A program made the translations under genes and the position numbers. Source: Paragorgia papillata (Eukaryota > Cnidaria > Anthozoa > Scleralcyonacea > Coralliidae). From it: a DNA stretch of 64,000 nucleotides. The notes beneath the pieces were generated by a model. That model saw only the letters and a list, made by a program, of their open reading frames with translations, made no database searches and was not told the DNA's origin. Of the stretch, positions 44,001 through 57,061 are shown piece by piece; position 1 is the first letter of the stretch; every line of letters starts with the position of its first letter. The stretch lies in the NCBI GenBank assembly GCA_035771165.1, contig JAWNZC010000345.1:1443001-1507000 (forward strand). The letters are read 5' to 3'.

Positions 44001-47000
44001 ATTCACAGCTCACGAAAATACCCTTTACCACCCTCATCTGACAATCACAGCAGCAAATATGACTAAAAGTGCAGATATCAAGAATTCTCACCAACTTCCT
44101 GACCAGCTATGATCACGGATTTAGAAAAAAATGTATAATTATAATACACAGTAATTTTGGTAGTCCTGTAACCGAAATTTTAATGTCCTTGAAGTTGTTG
44201 AATTATTTTATTTCAGTGAGGATTTTACATTCACTTCAATTCCCACTCTTGAAGAAACCATTGAAATATGTCTCGACTTGGGTATTAAGATGTTTATTGA
44301 AGTGAAGGCTTATAAAGATTCTGTCAAGGTTAGTTCAATAGAGCTAAAAATAATGCCTGGTCACTGGTCAATGACTGGCCAAAATTATCTCATGACTGGC
44401 CAAAATCGTTTCAAGTCAGTACGTAACAAAAATTGTGATGGCTGGTGTAGTTCTGAATGTTATTTTGATTGAGCCTTGGTTCAACTTGTATGGGTAAATG
44501 GAGGTTTAGTAGCCTGGAGGTTTAGCTAGTTTAGAACTACAACCTGAAAATGCAAAATATTGGTACATGTACTTCGATACAACAATATAGTAATACATGT
44601 ACCATAATTATAATGGAAAAGTTGTAAAGGATCTTCTATTACAATTTTATGAGTTCTTTCAAATTAGACAAACTTATTTTTTTGTGCTATTGCCCTTTAA
44701 TTCTACAAAATTCTCACATTTAAAAATAGTTTTTTCGTAATTACGAAGATTGACATTTAGAACTCTTCCATACCCTACTTGACTTCATTTTTGAGATATT
44801 AAGATTGATGTCACACATACATAAGGACTTATTGAAAACTATACTGTACATGGTAAGCTACCCCAAACTCAACTGAAAAATGAGTATTTTTAAAAAAAAT
44901 TAAATTATTTTTTTAGGCTGCTCGACTTCTTAAAGAGCTATTCCAGAAGTATAACCTGTATGAGAAAGCTATTGTATTGTCTTTTTATCCAAATGTTATT
45001 TACCAGGTGAAAATTCCGACAAAATTACTAAATTCAGGGTCTGTATTAGCGCTTAATTAATTAATAATCCCCTAATTAATTAAATATTGCCCTTCAATTA
45101 AACGACGGTTACTCTTCTCTCTGAGATGGTCTTTTCATTCATTTTACGGACTTTATTTTCTTTGTGCGGTCTATGTTACATGTACGTTGTGAGACGATAT
45201 GCTACGTTGAAAAACATTACGCAATGTTCTGTAAAATTATGCTACATTTAAAATGTTACACTGCTTTCTTACTTTTTTTACTTTACGTTCTTATAAGTTA
45301 CGCTACGTTCAGGAAAGTTACGCTATACGTTCTGTAAGTTACGTTATACATTCCGAGAAGTTACACTGCATACGTTCTGAAAAATTATGCTTCGTTCTAA
45401 GAAGTTACACTGCCGTCAGAAAAGTTGCGCTACGTTCTAAAAAGTTATACGCTAAGTTCAGAAAAGTTTTCACTACATTTAAAGAAGTTATATGCCACGT
45501 TCTGAAATACATTCAGAAAAGTTACGCTATGTTCAGAAGTTATCCTTTGTTCAGAGAAGTTGCGCTACATTCAAAGAAGTTAACTAAGATACTTCAGAAA
45601 AGTTGCGCTAGGCTTCTAAGAAGTCACTCTAAATATACGCTCTGAAATGTTACCTTACGTTCTAAAAAGTTCAAGTTACGTTGTGTTTTGAGTTGTTACG
45701 GCACATGTGAGACGATACTACGTTAGTCGTTACGCTACATTTTTCAAAAACGAGCTTCGCAATTTTTTGTAGAACTGCTTCGCAGTTTTCAGAAATTTTC
45801 ATAATTACTTCGCAATTTGTGATTTGCAAAGCATTAATTCGGACCTTGCTATTAATATTTGCAATATTGTAAATGATAAAACCTTATCCCACCCACCCAC
45901 TCACCTATATACATGTATGCATTCATCCATCTAAACAACCAACCAACCAACCCAACCCCCTACCCATGTATTCACTCATTCATCCAACCACACCCAGCCA
46001 ACAACCCACATATCCACCCACCCATCCAATCAACCAATTACCAACCAATCATTTACTTATTAAGGTTCGTAAAGCTGATCCATCCATCTTGGTTGCTCAG
46101 AACTGGATAAAGCACCATATGTCGTACAACAGGGATGGTACTCCAAAACACTCTCAGTGGTGGATGACCATGCTCGCCCGAACATTGGATTTTATTGTTG
46201 AGTTTTCTATCCACACTTGGTTGTCGGACCTCCTTCGTTTTCCTGCACTGATAATCCATCACAGCGAGGCTTCTGGGTAAGGTGAAGGGAATAACAAATG
46301 CCAAAATGAAACCCATCAATTCTGGTTTGTTCTCTTCAAGAACAAGACTACATATATATTTAGGAGCTTAAAGGGTATTGGCAATACAAATTAAGTTTGT
46401 CTCATTTGAAAGAACTCATCAAATGGTATAAGAAGACCTTTCCGTATCTGTTTTGGTTTTGGAAATATTTCGACCAAAAACAGCGTGCTGTCCGCCATCT
46501 TGGAATTATTTTCGATATGCATGTGACATCATAAGCAGGGTAAAGTGAAATTTTTATCTTCCAACCTTATGACATTATGAGCTAGAAACTCGATTTTGTT
46601 GCACTATTTCCATTTTAAATTGACCCACAACATTTAAAAAGCCTTACGTGGAAATTTGGGCACCCACGGAGTAGTTTCATCACATTTACCCTGCTTATGA
46701 TGTCACCAATTTCCTAGTTAATTAGACCCAATATTACAACAAGATGGTGGACAGCACGCTGTCTTTGGTTGAAATATTTCAAAACACAAGAAAGATACAG
46801 AAATATTACAAAAGGTCTTCTTATACCATTTGACGAGTTCTTTCAAATGGGACAAATTTAATTTTTATTGCCAATACCCTTTAAGCAAATACATACAACC
46901 CGAACATCAACGACGACGTCCTTAATACAATAGAATTTTCTTCACACAACAAAGAAAGTGAATAACGTTCTAGTCCCCAGAATAATCCTAACACCGTCCC

Positions 47001-47434
47001 CGTTACATACAACATTATTCAGATCATTTTCACATCTTCAGGACGACGTTAACTCGTGAAATGGTGACTTATCCTGTTAGTTGAATTTGACTTCAAACTA
47101 TGCAACAAAATCCTTTTAGAACTCTCAAGATTTTGGATGTCAAAAAACATACTTTTTAAGTATTCAATACTTCGTAAATGATTCGTAGTTTCTGCCAAAT
47201 ACTGAACTTTAGAATGCCATCATCATCCTAGCTTGCTTAAGCTCCCTATTATCTACCACAGAACTGCATTAATTCATCTCATTTCTTCTTTATTCTAGTC
47301 GATATATCAACTTCTGGAAGGCTTACAATGTAAGTGTTCTTGTCTATGGTGTACAGAATAGCCACGAAAGAGATTATTTTACTCATTTAGGTTGTCCAGT
47401 CATTGTGGATAGGGTAAAAGAATTGGCAAATTAA
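41058..47434 (+). CDS. GDE1: Glycerophosphodiester phosphodiesterase GDE1-like, complete
   Basis: Five exons: 41058-41449, 44217-44328, 44917-45006, 46065-46276, 47299-47434; 313 residues (human GDE1 331). An N-terminal hydrophobic segment (about residues 5-29) anchors it in membrane. The GDPD catalytic signature follows: HRG at 55-57, APENTL, GVEFDV with E82 and D84 as metal ligands, IHDATVDRTTDG with H97, and FIEVK with E159. The family hydrolyses glycerophosphodiesters such as glycerophosphoinositol and lysophospholipid-type substrates to glycerol 3-phosphate plus alcohol. The order SIPTLEE...LSFYPNVIYQVR matches GDE1 rather than GDPD1/3. The final exon has VDRVKELAN before TAA. Two in-frame ATGs (41058, 41064) are possible starts. 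A CAAA microsatellite ends about 150 bp upstream, and an ATTAAA polyadenylation-like signal lies at 47462, before the 21-bp array. Confidence 0.92.
41641..42118. mobile_element. C/G-run MITE in GDE1 intron 1
   Basis: GTACGAGTCAAATCCAACTG, followed by CGATCATCCCCCCCCC, is inverted at 42075-42118. ATAAT flanks both sides (41636-41640, 42119-42123). Confidence 0.78.
42119..43199. other. GDE1 intron 1, middle part
   Basis: Short repeats only: AAACGGAACAAAATA three times at 42275-42340, and GTCAAAATGTC / CTCAAAATGTC units at 42675-42735. No exon or transposon recognised. Confidence 0.45.
43200..44040. mobile_element. TCTGAGAGGGTGGTAAAGGG-ended element, ATTTCAC-rich
   Basis: The left end TCTGAGAGGGTGGTAAAGGG and the inverted right end (ACCCTTTACCACCCTCATCTG) bracket 840 bp in which CATTTCAC/TTTCACG recurs many times near both ends. 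A G-run lies at 43216-43229. Confidence 0.68.
45250..45720. repeat. Degenerate repeat of GTTCTGAAAAGTTACGCTAC type
   Basis: About 20 diverged units of roughly 20 bp in GDE1 intron 3. A frame across it (YVQESYAIRSVSY) is an artefact. Confidence 0.75.
45885..46050. repeat. CCA/CCCA-rich simple sequence
   Basis: Irregular ACCCACCC / CAACCAAC tract ending 15 bp before the acceptor of GDE1 exon 4. Confidence 0.8.
46368..46884. mobile_element. MITE with about 150-bp arms, TTAAAGGGTATTGGCAATA ends
   Basis: The arms match over ATTTGAAAGAACTCATCAAA and GACAGCGTGCTGTCC. TTTAAAGGG-type ends as in 39120-40272. In GDE1 intron 4. Confidence 0.85.
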
Positions 47435-47526
47435 TTTATGGATAATTTTTATTGAAAAGAAATTAAACACATGATTTAATCATGTTGTTACAAAAGATGC
47501 CAGAGTACACCTATAGAGTACACCAT

Positions 47527-50500
47527 GACTGACTGTTGTAGAACAATGGTTGAGTATTGTAGAACAATGACTGAGTATTGTTGAACAATGGCTGAGTATT
47601 GTAGAACAATGGCTGAGTATTGTAGAACAATGGCTGAGTATTGTAGAACAATGGCTGAGTATTGTAGAACAATGACTGAGTATTGTAGAACAATGGTTGA
47701 GTATTGTAGAACAATGGTTGAGTATTGTAGAACTATGGCTGAGTATTGTAGAACAATGACTGAGTATTGTAGAACAATGACTGAGTATTGTAGAACAATG
47801 ACTGAGTATTGTAAAACAATGACTGAGTATTGTAGAACAATGGCTGAGTATTGTAGAACAATGACTGAGTATTGTAGAACAATGGCTGAGTATTGTTGAA
47901 CAATGGCTGAGTATTGTAAAACAATGACTGAGTATTGTAGAACAATGGCTGAGTATTCTAGAACAATGGCTGAGTATTGTAAAACAATGACTGAGTATTG
48001 TAGAACAATGGCTGAGTATTGTTGAACAATGGCTGAGTATTGTAGAACAATGGCTGAGTATTGTTGAACAATGACTGAGTATTGTTGAACAATGACTGAG
48101 TATTGTAGAACAATGACTGAGTATTGTAGAACAATGGCTGAGTATTGTTGAACAATGACTGAGTATTGTAGAACAATGACTGAGTATTGTAGAACAATGA
48201 CTGAGTATTGTAAAACAATGACTGAGTATTGTAGAACAATGGCTGAGTATTGTAGAACAATGACTGAGTATTGTAGAACAATGGCTGAGTATTGTAGAAC
48301 AATGACTGAGTATTGTAGAACAATGACTGAGTATTGTTGAACAATGGCTGAGTATTGTAAAACAATGACTGAGTATTGTAGAACAGTGAGTGAGTATTGT
48401 AGAACAATGACTGAGTATTGTAGAACAATGGCTGAGTATTGTAAAACAATGACTGAGTATTGTTGAACAATGGCTGAGTATTGTAGAACAATGACTGAGT
48501 ATTGTTGAACAATGACTGAGTATTGTTGAACAATGACTGAGTATTGTAGAACAATGGCTGAGTATTGTTGAACAATGGCTGAGTATTGTAGAACAATGGC
48601 TGAGTATTGTAGAACAATGGCTGAGTATTGTAGAACAATGACTGAGTATTGTAGAACAATGGCTGAGTATTGTTGAACAATGACTGAGTATTGTAGAACA
48701 ATGGCTGAGTATTGTTGAACAATGGCTGAGTATTGTTGAACAATGGCTGAGTATTGTAGAACAATGACTGAGTATTGTAGAACAATGGCTGAGTATTGTT
48801 GAACAATGACTGAGTATTGTAGAACAATGGCTGAGTATTGTAGAACTATGGTTGAGTATTGTAGAACAATGACTGAGTATTGTTGAACAATGACTGAGTA
48901 TTGTAGAACAATGACTGAGTATTGTAGAACAATGGCTGAGTATTGTTGAACAATGACTGAGTATTATAGAACAATGGCTGAGTATTGTAGAACTATGGCT
49001 GAGTATTGTTGAACAATGACTGAGTATTGTTGAACAATGACTGAGTATTGTAGAACAATGACTGAGTATTGTTGAACAATGACTGAGTATTGTAGAACAA
49101 TGACTGAGTATTGTTGAACAATGGCTGAGTATTGTAGAACAATGGCTGAGTATTGTAGAACAATGGCTGAGTATTGTTGAACAATGACTGAGTATTGTTG
49201 AACAATGACTGAGTATTGTTGAACAATGACTGAGTATTGTAGAACAATGGCTGAGTATTGTTGAACAATGACTGAGTATTGTTGAACAATGACTGAGTAT
49301 TGTTGAACAATGGCTGAGTATTGTAGAACAATGGCTGAGTATTGTAGAACAATGGTTGAGTATTGTAGAACAATGACTGAGTATTGTAGAACAATGGCTG
49401 AGTATTGTTGAACAATGGCTGGGTATTGTAGAACAATGACTGAGTATTGTAGAACTATGGCTGAGTATTGTTGAACAATGACTGAGTATTGTAGAACAAT
49501 GACTGAGTATTGTTGAACAATGGCTGAGTATTGTAGAACAATGGCTGAGTATTGTAGAACAATGGCTGAGTATTGTTGAACAATGGCTGAGTATTGTTGA
49601 ACAATGACTGAGTATTGTAGAACAATGACTGAGTATTGTTGAACAATGACTGAGTATTGTAGAACAATGGCTGAGTATTGTAGAACAATGACTGAGTATT
49701 GTAGAACTATGGCTGAGTATTGTTGAACAATGACTGAGTATTGTAGAACAATGACTGAGTATTGTTGAACAATGGCTGAGTATTGTAGAACAATGGCTGA
49801 GTATTGTAGAACAATGGCTGAGTATTGTTGAACAATGGCTGAGTATTGTTGAACAATGACTGAGTATTGTAGAACAATGACTGAGTATTGTTGAACAATG
49901 ACTGAGTATTGTAGAACAATGGCTGAGTATTGTTGAACAATGACTGAGTATTGTAGAACAATGGCTGAGTATTGTTGAACAATGGCTGAGTATTGTTGAA
50001 CAATGGCTGAGTATTGTAGAACAATGGCTGAGTATTGTTGAACAATGACTGAGTATTGTTGAACAATGACTGAGTATTGTAGAACAATGGCTGAGTATTG
50101 TAGAACAATGACTGAGTATTGTAGAACAATGGCTGAGTATTGTAGAACAATGGCTAAGTATTAGTAGAACAATGGCTGAGTATTGTAGAACAATGGTTGA
50201 GTATTGTAGAACAATGGCTGAGTATTGTAGAACAATGACTGAGTATTGTAGAACAATGGCTGAGTATTGTAGAACAATGACTGAGTATTGTTGAACAATG
50301 ACTGAGTATTGTAGAACAATGACTGAGTATTGTAGAACAATGGTTGAGTATTGTAGAACAATGGTTGAGTATTGTAGAACAATGGTTGAGTATTGTAGAA
50401 CAATGACTGAGTATAGTAGAACAATGGCTGAGTATTGTAGAACAATGGCTGAGTATTGTAGAACAATGACTGAGTATTGTAGAACAATGACTGAGTATTG

Positions 50501-53500
50501 TTGAACAATGGCTGAGTATTGTAGAACAATGGTTGAGTATTGTAGAACAATGGTTGAGTATTGTAGAACAATGACTGAGTATTGTTGAACAATGACTGAG
50601 TATTGTAGAACAATGACTGAGTATTGTAGAACAATGACTGAGTATTGTAGAACAATGGCTGAGTATTGTAGAACAATGACTGAGTATTGTTGAACAATGG
50701 CTGAGTATTGTAGAACAATGACTGAGTATTGTTGAACAATGGCTGAGTATTGTAGAACAATGACTGAGTATTGTTGAACAATGGCTGAGTATTGTAGAAC
50801 AATGACTGAGTATTGTTGAACAATGGCTGAGTATTGTAGAACAATGACTGAGTATTGTTGAACAATGACTGAGTATTGTTGAACAATGGCTGAGTATTGT
50901 AGAACAATGACTGAGTATTGTAGAACAATGACTGAGTATTGTAGAACAATGGCTGAGTATTGTAGAACAATGGTTGAGTATTGTTGAACAATGACTGAGT
51001 ATTGTAGAACAATGACTGAGTATTGTAGAACAATGACTGAGTATTGTTGAACAATGACTGAGTATTGTAGAACAATGGTTGAGTATTGTAGAACAATGAC
51101 TGAGTATAGTAGAACAATGGCTGAGTATTGTAGAACAATGGCTGAGTATTGTAGAACAATGACTGAGTATTGTAGAACAATGACTGAGTATTGTTGAACA
51201 ATGGCTGAGTATTGTAGAACAATGGTTGAGTATTGTAGAACAATGGTTGAGTATTGTAGAACAATGACTGAGTATTGTTGAACAATGACTGAGTATTGTA
51301 GAACAATGACTGAGTATTGTAGAACAATGACTGAGTATTGTAGAACAATGGCTGAGTATTGTAGAACAATGACTGAGTATTGTTGAACAATGGCTGAGTA
51401 TTGTAGAACAATGACTGAGTATTGTTGAACAATGGCTGAGTATTGTAGAACAATGACTGAGTATTGTTGAACAATGGCTGAGTATTGTAGAACAATGACT
51501 GAGTATTGTTGAACAATGGCTGAGTATTGTAGAACAATGACTGAGTATTGTTGAACAATGACTGAGTATTGTTGAACAATGGCTGAGTATTGTAGAACAA
51601 TGACTGAGTATTGTAGAACAATGACTGAGTATTGTAGAACAATGGCTGAGTATTGTAGAACAATGGTTGAGTATTGTTGAACAATGACTGAGTATTGTAG
51701 AACAATGACTGAGTATTGTAGAACAATGACTGAGTATTGTTGAACAATGACTGAGTATTGTAGAACAATGGTTGAGTATTGTAGAACTATGGCTGAGTAT
51801 TGTAGAACAATGGCTGAGTATTGTAGAACAATGGCTGAGTATTGTAGAACAATGACTGAGTATTGTAGAACAATGACTGAGTATTGTAGAACAATGACTG
51901 AGTATTGTAGAACAATGGCTGAGTATTGTAGAACAATGGCTGAGTATTGTAGAACAATGACTGAGTATTGTAGAACAATGACTGAGTATTGTAGAACAAT
52001 GGCTGAGTATTGTAGAACAATGGTTGAGTATTGTAGAACTATGGCTGAGTATTGTAGAACAATGGCTGAGTATTGTAGAACAATGGCTGAGTATTGTAGA
52101 ACAATGACTGAGTATTGTAGAACAATGGCTGAGTATTGTAGAACAATGACTGAGTATTGTTGAACAATGACTGAGTATTGTTGAACAATGGCTGAGTATT
52201 GTAGAACAATGGTTGAGTATTGTAGAACAATGGTTGAGTATTGTAGAACAGTGAGTGAGTATTGTAGAACAATGGTTGAGTATTGTAGAACAATGACTGA
52301 GTATTGTAGAACAATGACTGAGTATTGTAGAACAATGGTTGAGTATTGTAGAACAATGGTTGAGTATTGTAGAACAATGGCTGAGTATTGTAGAACAATG
52401 GTTGAGTATTGTAGAACAATGATTGAGTATTGTAGAACAATGGTTGAGTATTGTAGAACAATGGCTGAGTATTGTAGAACAATGGCTGAGTATTGTAGAA
52501 CAATGACTGAGTATTGTAGAACAATGGTTGAGTATTGTAGAACAATGACTGAGTATTGTAGAACAATGGCTGAGTATTGTTGAACAATGGTTGAGTATTG
52601 TAGAACAATGACTGAGTATTGTAGAACAATGACTGAGTATTGTAGAACAATGGTTGAGTATTGTAGAACAATGACTGAGTATTGTTGAACAATGGTTGAG
52701 TATTGTAGAACTATGGCTGAGTATTGTAGAACAATGGCTGAGTATTGTAGAACAATGACTGAGTATTGTAGAACAATAGCTGAGTATTGTAAAACAATGA
52801 CTGAGTATTGTAGAACAATGGCTGAGTATTGTAGAACAATGGCTGAGTATTGTAAAACAATGACTGAGTATTGTAGAACAATGGTTGAGTATTGTTGAAC
52901 AATGACTGAGTATTGTAGAACAATGACTGAGTATTGTAGAACAATGACTGAGTATTGTTGAACAATGACTGAGTATTGTTGAACAATGACTGAGTATTGT
53001 AGAACAATGACTGAGTATAGTAGAACAATGGCTGAGTATTGTAGAACAATGGCTGAGTATTGTAGAACAATGGCTGAGTATTGTAGAACAATGACTGAGT
53101 ATTGTAGAACAATGACTGAGTATTGTAGAACAATGGTTGAGTATTGTAGAACAATGGTTGAGTATTGTAGAACAATGACTGAGTATTGTTGAACAATGAC
53201 TGAGTATTGTAGAACAATGACTGAGTATTGTAGAACAATGACTGAGTATTGTAGAACAATGGCTGAGTATTGTAGAACAATGACTGAGTATTGTTGAACA
53301 ATGGCTGAGTATTGTAGAACAATGACTGAGTATTGTTGAACAATGGCTGAGTATTGTAGAACAATGACTGAGTATTGTTGAACAATGGCTGAGTATTGTA
53401 GAACAATGACTGAGTATTGTTGAACAATGGCTGAGTATTGTAGAACAATGACTGAGTATTGTTGAACAATGACTGAGTATTGTTGAACAATGGCTGAGTA

Positions 53501-56500
53501 TTGTAGAACAATGACTGAGTATTGTAGAACAATGACTGAGTATTGTAGAACAATGGCTGAGTATTGTAGAACAATGACTGAGTATTGTAGAACAATAGCT
53601 GAGTATTGTAAAACAATGACTGAGTATTGTAGAACAATGGCTGAGTATTGTAGAACAATGGCTGAGTATTGTAAAACAATGACTGAGTATTGTAGAACAA
53701 TGGTTGAGTATTGTTGAACAATGACTGAGTATTGTAGAACAATGACTGAGTATTGTAGAACAATGACTGAGTATTGTTGAACAATGACTGAGTATTGTTG
53801 AACAATGACTGAGTATTGTAGAACAATGACTGAGTATAGTAGAACAATGGCTGAGTATTGTAGAACAATGGCTGAGTATTGTAGAACAATGGCTGAGTAT
53901 TGTAGAACAATGACTGAGTATTGTAGAACAATGACTGAGTATTGTAGAACAATGGTTGAGTATTGTAGAACAATGGTTGAGTATTGTAGAACAATGACTG
54001 AGTATTGTTGAACAATGACTGAGTATTGTTGAACAATGGCTGAGTATTGTAGAACAATGACTGAGTATTGTAGAACAATGACTGAGTATTGTAGAACAAT
54101 GGCTGAGTATTGTAGAACAATGGTTGAGTATTGTTGAACAATGACTGAGTATTGTAGAACAATGACTGAGTATTGTAGAACAATGACTGAGTATTGTTGA
54201 ACAATGACTGAGTATTGTAGAACAATGGTTGAGTATTGTAGAACTATGGCTGAGTATTGTAGAACAATGGCTGAGTATTGTAGAACAATGGCTGAGTATT
54301 GTAGAACAATGACTGAGTATTGTAGAACAATGACTGAGTATTGTAGAACAATGACTGAGTATTGTAGAACAATGGCTGAGTATTGTAGAACAATGGCTGA
54401 GTATTGTAGAACAATGACTGAGTATTGTAGAACAATGACTGAGTATTGTAGAACAATGGCTGAGTATTGTAGAACAATGGTTGAGTATTGTAGAACTATG
54501 GCTGAGTATTGTAGAACAATGACTGAGTATTGTAGAACAATGGCTGAGTATTGTAGAACAATGACTGAGTATTGTAGAACAATGGCTGAGTATTGTAGAA
54601 CAATGGCTGAGTATTGTAGAACAATGACTGAGTATTGTTGAACAATGACTGAGTATTGTTGAACAATGGCTGAGTATTGTAGAACAATGGTTGAGTATTG
54701 TAGAACAATGGTTGAGTATTGTAGAACAGTGAGTGAGTATTGTAGAACAATGGTTGAGTATTGTAGAACAATGACTGAGTATTGTAGAACAATGACTGAG
54801 TATTGTAGAACAATGGTTGAGTATTGTAGAACAATGGTTGAGTATTGTAGAACAATGGCTGAGTATTGTAGAACAATGGTTGAGTATTGTAGAACAATGA
54901 TTGAGTATTGTAGAACAATGGTTGAGTATTGTAGAACAATGGCTGAGTATTGTAGAACAATGGCTGAGTATTGTAGAACAATGACTGAGTATTGTAGAAC
55001 AATGGTTGAGTATTGTAGAACAATGACTGAGTATTGTAGAACAATGGCTGAGTATTGTTGAACAATGGTTGAGTATTGTAGAACAATGACTGAGTATTGT
55101 AGAACAATGACTGAGTATTGTAGAACAATGGTTGAGTATTGTAGAACAATGACTGAGTATTGTTGAACAATGGTTGAGTATTGTAGAACTATGGCTGAGT
55201 ATTGTAGAACAATGGCTGAGTATTGTAGAACAATGACTGAGTATTGTAGAACAATAGCTGAGTATTGTAGAACAATGACTGAGTATTGTAGAACTATGGC
55301 TGAGTATTGTAGAACTATGGCTGGGTATTGTAGAACAATGACCGAGTATTGTAGAACAATGGCTGAGTTATTGTAGAACAATGACTGAGTATTGTAGAAC
55401 AATGACTGAGTATTGTAGAACTATGGTTGAGTATTGTAGAACAATGGCTGAGTATTGTAGAACAATGAATGAGTATTGTAGAACAATGAATGGCTGAGTA
55501 TTGTAGTCTGAACAATGGCTGAGTATTGTAGAACAATGATTGAGGATTGTAGAACAATGGCTGAGTATTGTAGAATAATGGCTAAGTATTGTAGAACAAT
55601 GGTTGAGTATTGTAGAACAATGGTTGAGCTGTGTAGAACAACGGCTAAGTATTGTAGAACAATGGCTGAGTATTGTAGAACAATGGTTGAGTGTTGTAGA
55701 ACAATGCCTGAGTGTTGTAAAACAATGGCTGAGTATTGTAGAACAATGGTTGAATGCTGTAGAACAATGGCTGAGTGCTGTAGAACAATGGCTGAGTATT
55801 GTAGAACAATGGCTGAGTATTGTAGAACAATGGCTGAATATTGTAGAACAATGGTTGAGTATTGTAGAACAATGGTTGAGTATTGTAGAACAATGATTGA
55901 GCATTGTAGAACAATGGCTGAGTATTGTAGAACAATGGCTGGGTATTGTAGAACAATGACCGAGTATTGTAGAACAATGGCTGAGTATTGTAGAACAATG
56001 GCTGGGTATTGTAGAACAATGACTGAGTATTGTAGAACAATGGCTGAGTATTGTAGAACAATGGCTAAGTATTGTAGAACTATGGCTGAGTGTTGTAGAA
56101 CAATGGCTGAGTGTTCTAGAACAATGGCTGAGTACAGTATTGTAGAACAATGGCTGAGTATTGTAGAACAATGACCAAGTATTGTAGAACAATGGCTGAG
56201 TATTGTAGAACAATGGCTGGGTATTGTAGAACAATGACTGAGTATTGTAGAACAATGGCTGAGTATTGTAGAACAATGGCTGAGTATTGTAGAACTATGG
56301 CTGAGTGTTGTAGAACAATGGCTGAGTGTTCTAGAACAATGGCTGAGTACAGTATTGTAGAACAATGGCTGAGTATTGTAGAACAATGGCTGAGTATTGT
56401 AGAACAATGAATGGCTGAGTATTGTAGAACAATGAATGAGTATTGTAAAACTATGGCTGAGCAAGTATTGTAGAACAATGGCTGAGTACTGTAGAACAAT

Positions 56501-56505
56501 GGCTG
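47527..56505. repeat. Giant 21-bp minisatellite between GDE1 and SLC25A10
   Basis: About 425 head-to-tail copies of GTAGAACAATGGCTGAGTATT. Variation is concentrated at two sites (GGCTGAG/GACTGAG/GGTTGAG and GTAGAAC/GTTGAAC/GTAAAAC). Higher-order copies are visible: blocks repeat at offsets 693 (33 units), 819 (39 units) and 2457/2478 (117/118 units). A one-base insertion near 50161 shifts phase. Divergence rises after 55480. The unit lacks stops in all three minus-strand frames, giving a 2640-codon open frame that I do not consider a gene. Confidence 0.97.
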
Positions 56506-57061
56506 GTCATTTATTCCAAGGCACAATGGCCAGTCCAAGCCTGTGGAGTATCATAGCAATACTTTAGTGAAACTTCCCCAATTAATGACTAATCAGTTGT
56601 CAGTACCAGACAGTTTCCATCTGACTTGACCAATGGTGGAACGTGGAAACCACCCAAGAAATTTTTGCTTGTCTGGAAGTGGAACTTTTTATATAATATA
56701 CAGTAATATATTGATTTTACATGAACCAAAGGTTATAAATTAAAATTTTTTAACACCTAATTATAACTCAAACTCAGTTTCAGACATTGTTAGACTGTAA
56801 AACTCTTTACTAAAACTTACGGTAATAGGTTTTATCTACACGTCTTTAAATTATTTTGATTCATAATACATTTTCAGTACTATTTCAATAATTATGTCTA
56901 CAATAGTATGCTTTGGGTAAGTTATATGTATTTTCCAAGAATTACTGTATTATAAGTCTCAAGGCACTTCACTCTATGTACACAGTCAAATAATTATCAT
57001 TATAATTAGTGAAAATGTTCGAATTCAAGACTACTGTAAAAATTAATGATTATGATTTGGA
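56506..57061. other. 3' flank of SLC25A10, nothing else recognised
   Basis: AT-rich sequence between the array and the SLC25A10 stop codon. It should hold the 3' UTR; no clear AATAAA was found on the minus strand. Confidence 0.45.

Noticed and set aside
47480..55402. 2640-codon open frame on the minus strand
   Set aside because: Entirely the 21-bp tandem repeat, with no domain and a frame switch of heptad at an indel. Open only because the unit has no stop on that strand.
47527..56505. CRISPR-like array
   Set aside because: Units are contiguous with no unique spacers, and the DNA is eukaryotic.
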